A stretch of DNA of 29,065 bases from a virus. The stretch lies in the IMG/VR virus record IMGVR_UViG_3300027821_000022, positions 1 through 29,065 of that record; one strand, written 5' to 3'. The position numbers and the translations under genes were made by a program. Shown here piece by piece: positions 6,368 to 13,555 of the stretch (the stretch's first letter is position 1; each line of letters starts with the position of its first letter). The notes beneath the pieces are model-generated. The model saw only the letters and a program-made list of their open reading frames with translations, ran no database searches and was not told the origin of the DNA.

Positions 6368-7399
6368 GTGACTGATACCAGGGCAGCCATGTCGGCCGCT
6401 TCAATAAACGACTTGCCGGACTCGGCATTTGCCTACATCGAGCCCGGTGGCACAAAAGACCAGTCGGGAAAGACGATGCCCAGGAGCAAGCGCCACTTTC
6501 CTGTGCATGACGAGGCTCACGCGCGGAATGCGCTGGCCCGTGCCCCGCAGTCACCGTTCGGCAAGCAGGCGATGGGAAAGATCCTCGCCGCGGCCAAGCG
6601 GTACGGCATCACCGTGACCGGCGACAACCGCGCCGCGTTCGGGGTGGTGGAGCCGGACGGCATCCCCGAGCGCCGGTTCACCCGGTTCCCGCCCGAGATC
6701 CGGTCCGCGAACGGCGATGCGAGCGGCCCGCAGTTCATCTACGGCTACGCCGCCGCGTTCGGCAAGCTGAGCAGGAAACTCGGGGGCTTCGTTGAGCAGG
6801 TCGACACGACTGCGTTCAATGAGTGCAAGACCCTCGGCTGGCCTGACGTCGTGTGCAGGTATAACCACCGTGACGATGCGCTCCTGGGCACGACCCACGC
6901 CCGGACGCTGCGGCTGGCTACCGATACCACGGGCCTGGCGTATGAGGTAGAGCCGCCGCACGCCCGGGCCGACGTGCTCGAGTACGTGTCCCGCGGTGAC
7001 GTCCGGCACAGCAGCTTCGCCTTCCGGGTGTTCCCCGGCGGTGACGAGTGGGGCGTGAGTGAGTTCAATTACCCCATGAGGACACTTATGTCCGTCCAGC
7101 TCGTGGACGTGGCGCCAGTGTTGGACCCGGCGTACCCGGATGCGACCGCGGGCGCCCGCGCGCTGAACGGCGCGGTCCAGTCCCTCGCGGACTGGGTGCA
7201 GACCGACGTGGAGGAAGTCCGGAGCCGGCTGAACGAGGGCCGCGCGATGGAGTTCTTCAAGCGCTACCGCGATGTCGACGGCTGGCGTGCCAAGCCCGCC
7301 GAGCGGCTGAAGCCGCCGAAGAAGCCGGTCATGACCGGCGCCCAGGCCCTGCTCGCGTTGCAAGCGAACATGGACGATCCCTGGGCTGACGAGGAGTAG
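6368..7399 (+). CDS. Prohead maturation protease, HK97 family (S78)
   Basis: Serine protease that trims the capsid protein during head maturation. 343 residues, longer than the usual 200 because of an N-terminal domain: DSAFAYIEPGG through RHFPVHDEAHARNALAR and KQAMGKILAAAKRYGI (residues 19-81), a module often attached to actinophage proteases and capsids. The protease core begins near residue 122 (QFIYGYAAAFGKLS). H167 in YNHRDD and S216 in RHSSFAF are the likely catalytic His and Ser. GTG start at 6368 with AAAGGTG about 9 bases upstream. The gene sits directly before the capsid, as usual. Confidence 0.92.
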   Translation: MTDTRAAMSAASINDLPDSAFAYIEPGGTKDQSGKTMPRSKRHFPVHDEAHARNALARAPQSPFGKQAMGKILAAAKRYGITVTGDNRAAFGVVEPDGIPERRFTRFPPEIRSANGDASGPQFIYGYAAAFGKLSRKLGGFVEQVDTTAFNECKTLGWPDVVCRYNHRDDALLGTTHARTLRLATDTTGLAYEVEPPHARADVLEYVSRGDVRHSSFAFRVFPGGDEWGVSEFNYPMRTLMSVQLVDVAPVLDPAYPDATAGARALNGAVQSLADWVQTDVEEVRSRLNEGRAMEFFKRYRDVDGWRAKPAERLKPPKKPVMTGAQALLALQANMDDPWADEE

Positions 7400-7408
7400 T
7401 ACCGCAGT

Positions 7409-7470
7409 TACCCGTAAGTAGCAAGCGCGCTGCAGGCCGTAGCCCCCTCGGGTGCGGACGGAGCCAGTGC
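7409..7470 (+). promoter_or_regulatory. Repeated intergenic leader element, copy C (diverged)
   Basis: TACCCG (7409-7414), 17 bases, GCAGGCCG (7432-7439), then, after a short extra stretch, ACGGAGCC (7458-7465). It leads the capsid gene. It is the least similar copy, but the order and spacing are kept. Confidence 0.35.
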
Positions 7471-7508
7471 TGGTGCAGAAGGCAAACACTCGAAAGGACG
7501 TACAGAAA

Positions 7509-8768
7509 ATGCCTTCTGAAGTGGCAAAGAGGCTTCGCGACCGCCGCCTGAACGTGTGGGAGGAGGCCAAGGGCATCGCCGAGAAGGCCGCGGAGGAAAA
7601 CCGCGCGCTTTCTGAGGAGGAGCAGGGCCGCTGGGACGCGCTGCAAGAGGAGATGCAGAAGCTAGACGTTCGCATTCGTGCGGTTCTTGATACTGAGAAG
7701 CGCGCGAAGGAAGCGGATGACGCCTACGACGCGCTCTCCGGCAAGGCCCCCGCTAAGGGCGCGGCTCCGGTCACCGCCGGCGGGTCGAAGATGCTCCAGG
7801 AGATCCGCAGCTGGGCCAGGGGCGACGAGGGCGCGCAGCGCGTGCTGGAAGTCCGCCGCGACCCGGCCCTCGGTCCCATCAACTACCGGGTTCTCACAAC
7901 CGGTGCACAGGGCACAAACGCCTCAGCAATCGTTCCAATCGACTTCTACGACATGCTCATCGCCCACCTCATTGAGGTCAGTGGTGTCATGCAGTGCGGT
8001 CCTACGGTCCTGAACACCGGGGGTGGCGAAACGCTCCAGGTGCCCAAGACGACGGCTCACTCCACTGCTGCCTCAGCAGCGCAGGCGGGTGCGCTCCCGT
8101 CATCCGATCCTGCGTTCGGTACGCAGGCGTTGTCTGCGTTCAAGTACGGGATCCTGTTGCAGGTGGCACGGGAGCTCATAGATGATACAGCAGTAGACCT
8201 GCTGGGTTATCTGGCCATGCAAGCGGGCCGCGCTCTCGGAAACGCGTTCGGAAACGACCTCGTGAACGGGTCCGGAACCGGTCAGCCGACTGGCATCGTC
8301 ACCTCCAGCACGGTCGGCGTCACCGGATCGGTGACCGGCGTGTCCGGTGCCCCGAGCTACGCGAACCTCGTGGACCTCGAGTACTCCGTTATCGCGCCCT
8401 ATCGGCAGAGTCGTTCCTGCTACTGGCTCGCAGCCGATAAAACAATCGGAGGCTTCCGCAAGATCACGGACACCGTTGGAAGGCCCATTTGGGAACCGTC
8501 CGCTGTACTGGGCGCTCCTGACCTTCTGCTCGGCAAGCCGCTCGTGGCGGACCCGTTCATGCCCGCCATGGCGACCGGCGCCAAGTCGATCGCCTTCGGG
8601 GACTTCAGCCAGTTCTTCGTTCGCCTTGTTGGCGGGGTACGATTCGAACGCAGTGACGACTTCGCCTTCGGGTCTGACCTGGTGACCTTCCGGGCCATCC
8701 TCCGAGGTGACGGCACGCTAGTCGACCGTACGGGCGCCATCAAGATGTACCAGGGCGCTGGTTCGTAA
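7509..8768 (+). CDS. Major capsid protein, HK97 fold
   Basis: Forms the icosahedral shell. 419 residues from ATG 7509, which has GAAAGGAC about 9 bases upstream; an in-frame GTG at 7452 lacks this and lies in the leader. Residues 1-60 form a charged helical scaffold-like (delta) domain (LSEEEQGRWDALQEEMQKLDVRI, in pieces), followed by a flexible Ala/Gly/Lys stretch likely cleaved by the protease. The shell domain shows LQVPKTTAHSTAA, ARELIDDTAVDLL and ALGNAFGNDLVNGSGTGQPTGI, typical of this family. Codons are less GC-rich than in flanking genes, as often seen in highly expressed genes or transferred ones. Confidence 0.93.
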   Translation: MPSEVAKRLRDRRLNVWEEAKGIAEKAAEENRALSEEEQGRWDALQEEMQKLDVRIRAVLDTEKRAKEADDAYDALSGKAPAKGAAPVTAGGSKMLQEIRSWARGDEGAQRVLEVRRDPALGPINYRVLTTGAQGTNASAIVPIDFYDMLIAHLIEVSGVMQCGPTVLNTGGGETLQVPKTTAHSTAASAAQAGALPSSDPAFGTQALSAFKYGILLQVARELIDDTAVDLLGYLAMQAGRALGNAFGNDLVNGSGTGQPTGIVTSSTVGVTGSVTGVSGAPSYANLVDLEYSVIAPYRQSRSCYWLAADKTIGGFRKITDTVGRPIWEPSAVLGAPDLLLGKPLVADPFMPAMATGAKSIAFGDFSQFFVRLVGGVRFERSDDFAFGSDLVTFRAILRGDGTLVDRTGAIKMYQGAGS

Positions 8769-8774
8769 CACTGT

Positions 8775-8799
8775 TCGAGACTTTCGCAAGAAGTTTCGA
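8775..8799 (+). terminator. Hairpin after the capsid gene
   Basis: TCGAGACTT (8775-8783) pairs with AAGTTTCGA (8791-8799), with one G-U pair and a 7-base loop, 7 bases after the capsid stop. No T-run follows, so it may process or stabilise the capsid mRNA and not end it. Confidence 0.4.
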
Positions 8800-8832
8800 G
8801 CGTGATGCGGGCGCACCTGCCGCCGGCAGTGG

Positions 8833-8870
8833 CCCCGCCCGCCAGGCGAGTGGCCGCCGGGCGGGCGGGG
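8833..8870 (+). terminator. Strong GC hairpin between capsid and next gene
   Basis: CCCCGCCCGCC (8833-8843) pairs perfectly with GGCGGGCGGGG (8860-8870), 11 GC pairs around a 16-base loop. Together with the hairpin at 8775 it separates the capsid message from the gene at 8909. It likely ends or attenuates transcription without a T-run, as is common in high-GC genomes. Confidence 0.5.
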
Positions 8871-8908
8871 ATCCAGCCGGCAGCGTACCAGGGACAGGAG
8901 GAGCCCAT

Positions 8909-9436
8909 ATGCCAGTGGTTCGCATGCGGGACCACGTATCCGGGGGGCGGTGGGACGGGCGCGACTGGCCGCTGGCCAATGGCGAGATCGAGGTCCCGGA
9001 GTGGGAGGCCCGGGACCTGATCGCCGGCGGGCTCGCGGTGCCGGCCAGCGGCGGGGCAGGCGATTCCGCCGTGCCTGCCCCGCAGGGGGAGGTCCCGGCT
9101 CACCCCGAGCCCGGGGCCGGGGCCTCCGCCGCCGCCGAGCCGGAGCCTGCGCCGTCCCAGCTGCCCGGGACCCCGCCGGAGCCGGACCCCGTGCTGCCGC
9201 CGGAAGTGTCGCCGGTCGCCGGGGTGTCGCCCGTCGCCGAGGCCGCCGCGATCGCCGAGGCGACCCAGATGCCGGAGCCGGATCCCCCGCCGGAGGAGGT
9301 GCCGGCCAGCCCGCCCGCCCCGAACGACGTCAAGCAGCACTGGATCGACTACGCGGTCACCCAGGGCGAGAACCCCGACACCGCCATGGCGATGACCAAG
9401 GCGGACCTGATGAGCAAGTACGGGGGGCGGTTGTGA
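8909..9436 (+). CDS. Head-associated phage protein with Pro/Glu linker
   Basis: A 175-residue protein with three parts. Residues 1-45 form a compact module (VVRMRDHVSGGRWDGRDWP, then EVPEWEARDLIAGGLAVP) of the kind found in small phage proteins next to the capsid gene. Residues 46-138 are a disordered linker rich in Pro, Glu and Ala. The C-terminal 36 residues (WIDYAVTQGENPDTAMAMTKADLMSKYGG) look like a SAP/HeH-type helical end, which in such phage proteins may bind DNA or a partner. Start supported by ACAGGAGGAG 8 bases upstream. The position suggests a head-completion or decoration role; this is inference. Confidence 0.7.
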   Translation: MPVVRMRDHVSGGRWDGRDWPLANGEIEVPEWEARDLIAGGLAVPASGGAGDSAVPAPQGEVPAHPEPGAGASAAAEPEPAPSQLPGTPPEPDPVLPPEVSPVAGVSPVAEAAAIAEATQMPEPDPPPEEVPASPPAPNDVKQHWIDYAVTQGENPDTAMAMTKADLMSKYGGRL

Positions 9437-9447
9437 GCCCCCTGGCC

Positions 9448-9494
9448 TATCCTTGAGACAGCAGATGCGCCCGCGGCCGTCAGGAGCCGGGCTC
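9448..9494 (+). promoter_or_regulatory. Repeated intergenic leader element, copy D
   Basis: TATCCT (9448-9453), 19 bases, GCGGCCG (9473-9479), then AGGAGCCGGGCTC. It leads the Gly-rich gene at 9517. The spacing matches copies A and B. Confidence 0.45.
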
Positions 9495-9516
9495 ACCGAG
9501 AGTGAGGTAACTCCTG

Positions 9517-10074
9517 ATGGCATCCAGCAGCGACGTTCCCGGCTACGACGGGACCAAGTCGTCCCGCGGCTCCCCTGACCGCTCCGGCGAGGCCGGCGGC
9601 GGCGACGTCACGTCCCAGCCCGGCCAGTACCCGCCGGGATCCGACCACGGCATCTTCGGCGGCCCCCTGCCCACCGGGACCGGCGCGCCGGGCACCGCGG
9701 GCGGCAAGGGCGGCGACGGCGACCCGACCAACCAGGCCGGCCAGAACGTCGACGCGTTCGCCGGCACGTCCCACGACGACATCACCAGCACCAACGCGCC
9801 CGGGACGTCCGGGGCCAACGCCGGCGCCGGCGGGGGGAGCTCGGTCACGTTCACCCGGCCGGGCAGCTACCTGTCCGGCTCCTACGCCCAGGACTCGGTC
9901 AGCGACGAGATCGACGGGACGCGGGACTGGACCCAGGCCAACGACTCCGGCTACGGCTCGGGCGGCCCGCAGCTGCCCGGCATCAAGGGCAACGAGCCCG
10001 AGGCCGGCGGGGGCCGCTTCCAGCCGGGTGGCGGATCAGTCATGCGCGGCGGCCGGATGAAGGGCGGCGGCTGA
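9517..10074 (+). CDS. Gly/Ser-rich disordered phage protein
   Basis: A 185-residue protein dominated by Gly, Ser, Pro, Asp and Thr, with runs such as GAPGTAGGKGGDGD and ANAGAGGGSS, and a basic glycine-rich tail (MRGGRMKGGG). One less repetitive stretch (about residues 108-140, SVTFTRPGSYLSGSYAQDSVSDEIDG) may fold. No family is recognised. Its place after the head genes and its composition suggest a virion-surface or linker protein. Start at ATG with GTGAGGT about 9 bases upstream. Confidence 0.65.
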   Translation: MASSSDVPGYDGTKSSRGSPDRSGEAGGGDVTSQPGQYPPGSDHGIFGGPLPTGTGAPGTAGGKGGDGDPTNQAGQNVDAFAGTSHDDITSTNAPGTSGANAGAGGGSSVTFTRPGSYLSGSYAQDSVSDEIDGTRDWTQANDSGYGSGGPQLPGIKGNEPEAGGGRFQPGGGSVMRGGRMKGGG

Positions 10075-10077
10075 GCC

Positions 10078-10365
10078 GTGAAGGACCTGTCCAGCCTGGC
10101 CGCGGACAGCATGTGGGTGACCAGCCAGGCGGCCGGCAACATGATGTCGGGGCGGCCGGGCGCCATGTCCGCTCCCGGGTCCCCGCCTGTCGACCCGCTG
10201 CCGCCCGCGGCGAAGCAGGACGACCCGCACGTCACGCCGTCAGCCGGGCCGAAGATCGAGCCCGGCCACCACGGCATCCCGCAGCCGCGCGCCGGGCCGC
10301 CCGCGCCCGGGCACCCCGCCTGGGCGAAGACCGGCACCGCAGGCCAGAGCCATCCTGGACGATGA
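10078..10365 (+). CDS. Pro-rich hypothetical protein
   Basis: A 95-residue protein from GTG, 3 bases after the previous stop. Residues 1-32 (DLSSLAADSMWVTSQAAGNMMSG, in pieces) could be a helix; the rest is Pro, Gly, Ala and His rich and probably disordered. Its stop overlaps the PKD protein start by ATGA. Function unknown. Confidence 0.55.
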   Translation: MKDLSSLAADSMWVTSQAAGNMMSGRPGAMSAPGSPPVDPLPPAAKQDDPHVTPSAGPKIEPGHHGIPQPRAGPPAPGHPAWAKTGTAGQSHPGR

Positions 10366-10796
10366 GCATCGACCTGGTGCCGTACCCGCCCGGCCAGGAG
10401 ATCGCCACTATCGACAACGCCGACCTCGCGCACGGCGGCAACGTGGAGGGCGTCGTCGTCAAGGCGCCCGGCGGCGAGATGTCCCGGATCTGGCCGGACG
10501 GGACGCTGCCCGGGATGCCCGGCGACGAGCAGCCGCCGGTCGCGTCGTTCACCTGCACCCCGCCCGTGCCCGGCCGGAACATGACCGTCACGTTCGACGG
10601 GTCCGGCTCCTATCCGGGCAGCGCGTTCCCGATCGTCCGCTACGACTGGGTGACCGACGCCACCAGCCGCCCTGACGCCGGCCCGGTCGTGACCGGGAAG
10701 ACGCCCAACAAGGCCGGCAGCTACACCGTCACGCTGACCGTCACCGACAGCGGCGAGGTGTCCGGCTCGTCCAGCGTGACGTACGCCATCACGTAA
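10362..10796 (+). CDS. PKD-domain phage protein
   Basis: A 144-residue protein. The N-terminal 50 residues carry a motif (MSIDLVPYPPGQE, NADL, then GGEMSRIWPDG) that returns in the protein at 10993. Residues about 57-143 form a PKD/Ig-like beta-sandwich: PPVASFTCTPP, MTVTFDGSGSYPG, VRYDWVTD and the closing AGSYTVTLTVTDSG, all standard PKD landmarks. Such domains in phages decorate capsids or tails and bind surface sugars. No signal peptide is present, which fits a virion part. Coupled by ATGA to the previous gene. Confidence 0.75.
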   Translation: MSIDLVPYPPGQEIATIDNADLAHGGNVEGVVVKAPGGEMSRIWPDGTLPGMPGDEQPPVASFTCTPPVPGRNMTVTFDGSGSYPGSAFPIVRYDWVTDATSRPDAGPVVTGKTPNKAGSYTVTLTVTDSGEVSGSSSVTYAIT

Positions 10797-10821
10797 CCCG
10801 GACCCAGGACAGGAGACCCTG

Positions 10822-10962
10822 ATGGCCAGTCCCCATAACGGCAACGCGAACAAGGCGAACGCCGGCAACCCGAGCCCGGGACCGAAGCCCGCCGGGCAGG
10901 AGCTGGCCACCAACAAGAACGGCGACCTGGCTAACGCCGGCAACGCGAACCTGGCGGTCTGA
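10822..10962 (+). CDS. Asn/Ala/Gly-rich small protein
   Basis: A 46-residue protein with near-repeats NGNANKANAGNP and LANAGNANLAV around a Pro/Gly centre. The ribosome site ACAGGAG, within CCCAGGACAGGAG, is the same as that of the next gene (10993), so the two leaders are related. Composition suggests a flexible or beta-roll-like surface peptide; function unknown. Confidence 0.5.
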   Translation: MASPHNGNANKANAGNPSPGPKPAGQELATNKNGDLANAGNANLAV

Positions 10963-10992
10963 CCGCACCCAACCCAGGACAGGAGCCCTGAG

Positions 10993-11184
10993 ATGAGCAT
11001 CGACCCGGGACCATGGCCGCCAGGCGAGGAGCCGGACGTGCCGAACGCCGATCTCGGCACCGTCAAGCCGGAAGGCGGGGAATGCGCCCGGGAATGGCCG
11101 GACGGGCCGCCCGGCGAGGACTACTACACGCCCCCGCCGCCCGATGACGGCGGCACCCGCCGCGGGGGGAGGCGGTCCCGGTGA
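10993..11184 (+). CDS. Small protein sharing the N-terminal module of the PKD protein
   Basis: A 63-residue protein that begins MSIDPGPWPPGEEPDVPNADL and has EGGECAREWPDGPPG, matching the first 50 residues of the PKD protein at 10362. It lacks a PKD domain and ends in a Pro run and a basic tail. The shared module may be a docking peptide that recruits these proteins to a common site, such as the capsid. Start after CCAGGACAGGAG. Confidence 0.6.
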   Translation: MSIDPGPWPPGEEPDVPNADLGTVKPEGGECAREWPDGPPGEDYYTPPPPDDGGTRRGGRRSR

Positions 11185-11366
11185 CCGGCACGGTGCTGGC
11201 CGCGTCGTTCCACGTGACCGGCGCGCACGGGGTGCTGATCCTCATCGCCGGGATCCTGTTCCTCATCGCCGGGGTGATCGCCTGGGTGATCGCGCCGCGG
11301 GCCGTCTACGCGACCTTCGTCGCGGCCGGGCTGGCCGTCTACATGCTCGCCCTGCTCTGGACCTGA
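11181..11366 (+). CDS. Small membrane protein, two helices
   Basis: A 61-residue, very hydrophobic protein with helices at about residues 16-37 (GVLILIAGILFLIAGVIAWVI) and 41-60 (AVYATFVAAGLAVYMLALLW), joined by APR. GTG start in a GTGA overlap. The size and topology resemble class II holins, but no lysin gene is visible nearby, so this stays unassigned. Confidence 0.65.
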   Translation: MTGTVLAASFHVTGAHGVLILIAGILFLIAGVIAWVIAPRAVYATFVAAGLAVYMLALLWT

Positions 11367-11379
11367 CCGGGAGGACGCC

Positions 11380-11730
11380 GTGCTCACCGTGGTCACCGGG
11401 CTGCCCGGCGCGGGCAAGGCCGCCTACGTGGCCGAGCACAAGGACCCCGGCGACATCGTCATCGACTTCGACCTGATCGCGGAGGCCATCGGCTCGCCGG
11501 TCCCGCACGATCACAGCCCGGAGATCACCCAGGTGGCCCGGTGCATGAGGGGGACCGGAATCCGGGCGGCGCTGCACTGGGCCGCCCGCGGCAAGCAGGT
11601 ATGGATTATCGACTGCGAGCCGCCGCTGATCCGCCAGCTGCAGTACCTCGGCGCGGCATGCCGGGTCGTGCGGCTGAACCCGCCCCCGGGCGGGCGGAGG
11701 CGGCGGCTCGCCGGAAGGCGCGCATCATGA
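11380..11730 (+). CDS. P-loop NTPase-like protein
   Basis: A 116-residue protein from GTG, with GGGAGG 6 bases upstream. Walker A is GLPGAGKAA (residues 7-15): the Lys is present but the following Ser/Thr that normally binds magnesium is Ala, so activity may be changed or lost. IVIDFDLIAEAIG (about 26-38) and VWIIDCEPP (about 74-82) resemble the acidic strands of polynucleotide-kinase-like phage proteins. The tail is very basic (RRRRLAGRR). Its TGA overlaps the peroxidase ATG, so the two are translated together. Role unknown. Confidence 0.65.
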   Translation: MLTVVTGLPGAGKAAYVAEHKDPGDIVIDFDLIAEAIGSPVPHDHSPEITQVARCMRGTGIRAALHWAARGKQVWIIDCEPPLIRQLQYLGAACRVVRLNPPPGGRRRRLAGRRAS

Positions 11731-13544
11731 CCCACGACACCCCTCGTACCCCCAGCCCCCGCGACCCCTCGTACGACCCCGTGCACGCCGCGATGTCCCG
11801 GCGGACCCTGCTGCGCCTCGGCCTGGCCGCGGGCGGCGGGGTGGTGCTGCTCCGCGGCGGCGGCCGGGCACTGGCGGGTCCGGCTTCCGCCGCGGTCGCC
11901 GCGGTGCCCGGGGAAGACGCTCAGGCCGCCACGTTCGGCCGGATGTTCCCGGCGCTGAAGCCGTTCAGCCCGGACGCCGACGTGAGCACGGCCCTGGCCG
12001 ACCTGGCGGAGCTGGCCGACGCCATGCTCGAGCCCGGCGGCGGCGTCGACACCACGCACGGCGCGGCGTACACCTACCTGGCCCAGTTCGTGGACCATGA
12101 CGTGACGCTCGATCTCCAGCCGCAGCCCACCGATTTCTTCAGCTTCAAGGGCACCAGCGCCCGGGACCCGCTGCTGGACCCCGCGGGCAACCCGGTGCCG
12201 GATTTCGAGACCAAGAAGCTGGACCTGAGCCAGCTGTACGGCGGCGGACCCGCAGTCTCACCGCAGCTGTACGCCAGCGACGGCGTGCACTTCCTGGTGC
12301 CGAAGAACGTCAACGGCGTCGTTGACCTGCCGCGCAACGCCGATGGCTCGGCGGTCATCGTGGAGAAGCGGAACGACGAGAACCAGATCCTGTCGCAGAT
12401 GCACGTCGCGCTGCTGCTGTTCCACAACGCCGTCGCCGACGCGACCGGGGTCAAGCAGGCCAGCAACTTCAATCAGCTGCAGACCCTCGTGACGCAGTAC
12501 TACCAGTGGGTGGTGCTGCACGACATGATGCCGCTGTTCTTCACTCAGGCCGTGGTAGACGACCTGCAGCAGGGCAAGCACAAGGTCTATGACCCCGGCG
12601 CCGACGTCGCCCGGCCGGTCATGCCGGTGGAGTTCAGTACCGCGGCGTACCGCTTCGGGCACTCGCTGGTCAGGAACGCTTACTCGATGAACCCGGTGAT
12701 CAGCCCGAACAACAAGAATGCCAGGAATACGCTGTTCGCCGGCGTTGGCGGCGCGGCTGGCCCGGCGGGCGGGACCGGCACCGCGAAGACCCCGGTGGGC
12801 GACCTGCATGGCGGGTACGCCCTGACCCTGGACCACCAGATTGACTGGCGCAATTTCCACGAGGACTTGTTTGATTCCTCGGTGCCCGGAGCCAGCCTGC
12901 AGGTGCTCAAGCAGCCGGGCGGCGGCGACGGCCTGCACTGCATCGGCCAGTCGATGTTCGGCCAGCCGCCTGGCGTCCCGCTCGTCGGGACCGGCGCGGG
13001 CATGCCCATCGGCGGCCCGGCCGGGGTCCAGCCCGAGGGCTCCAACTCCGTCGCCTACCGGGACTTCGTCCGCGGCCACTTCTACCTGCTGCCGTCCGGG
13101 CAGGACATCGCGACCGCGTACGGGCTGACCCCCGTCGACCCGGGCCAGATCGTGCCGGCCTCGATCCCCGGGTTCGCGAACGGCACCCCCCTGTTCCTGT
13201 ACGTGCTCTACGAGGCGTACCTGGCCAACAAGGCCAGCCCCGCCGTCGACAATTTCGACAACACCGGCACGGCCGCCGACTTCACCCAGGTCAGCCTCGG
13301 TCCGGTCGGCAGCCGGATCTGCGCGGACGTGCTGCTGCGGCTGATCGACCTGGACCCGCACGGGATCACGCACGGGAACTTCAGCCCGGCCCCGCCGATC
13401 GCGCCGGCCCCCGGCCGGTTCACGCTCGCCGACCTGCTGAAGTTCGCCGGCGTGGTGCCGTCCGGGTCCAGCCCCGCGCCCGCGCTCGGCCAGAACGCCG
13501 GGCCGCAGCCTGCCGTCACTCCTGGCCCGACAGCGACCGCCTAG
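11727..13544 (+). CDS. Tat-exported haem peroxidase, animal peroxidase superfamily
   Basis: Probable haem enzyme that uses hydrogen peroxide to oxidise halides or organic compounds. 605 residues. A twin-arginine signal, SRRTLLRLGLAAGG (R25-R26), points to export of a folded, cofactor-loaded protein. The distal site is QFVDHD (120-125), with H124 as distal His and D123 as the haem-linking Asp. The catalytic Arg and second haem-linking acid fit KRNDE (R215, E218). The proximal His is H312 in YRFGHSLVRN. These match the myeloperoxidase-type fingerprint in the right order. LDLSQLYGG (165-173) is also typical. The Pro-rich C-terminus is likely flexible. ATGA overlap with the P-loop gene supports ATG 11727. 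Confidence 0.88.
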   Translation: MTHDTPRTPSPRDPSYDPVHAAMSRRTLLRLGLAAGGGVVLLRGGGRALAGPASAAVAAVPGEDAQAATFGRMFPALKPFSPDADVSTALADLAELADAMLEPGGGVDTTHGAAYTYLAQFVDHDVTLDLQPQPTDFFSFKGTSARDPLLDPAGNPVPDFETKKLDLSQLYGGGPAVSPQLYASDGVHFLVPKNVNGVVDLPRNADGSAVIVEKRNDENQILSQMHVALLLFHNAVADATGVKQASNFNQLQTLVTQYYQWVVLHDMMPLFFTQAVVDDLQQGKHKVYDPGADVARPVMPVEFSTAAYRFGHSLVRNAYSMNPVISPNNKNARNTLFAGVGGAAGPAGGTGTAKTPVGDLHGGYALTLDHQIDWRNFHEDLFDSSVPGASLQVLKQPGGGDGLHCIGQSMFGQPPGVPLVGTGAGMPIGGPAGVQPEGSNSVAYRDFVRGHFYLLPSGQDIATAYGLTPVDPGQIVPASIPGFANGTPLFLYVLYEAYLANKASPAVDNFDNTGTAADFTQVSLGPVGSRICADVLLRLIDLDPHGITHGNFSPAPPIAPAPGRFTLADLLKFAGVVPSGSSPAPALGQNAGPQPAVTPGPTATA

Positions 13545-13555
13545 CAGGAGGAACC

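Noticed and set aside
8770-8800. GTTCGA sequences near the capsid end, and also at 6359 and 8645, as tRNA T-arms
   Set aside because: None has matching arm pairs or an acceptor stem around it; no tRNA gene was found.
8420-9523. Minus-strand frame spanning the capsid end and the next gene
   Set aside because: It crosses two real genes and hairpins and has no recognisable motif.
12258-13373. Long minus-strand frame opposite the peroxidase
   Set aside because: The peroxidase has all catalytic residues in frame; the opposite frame has only biased composition.
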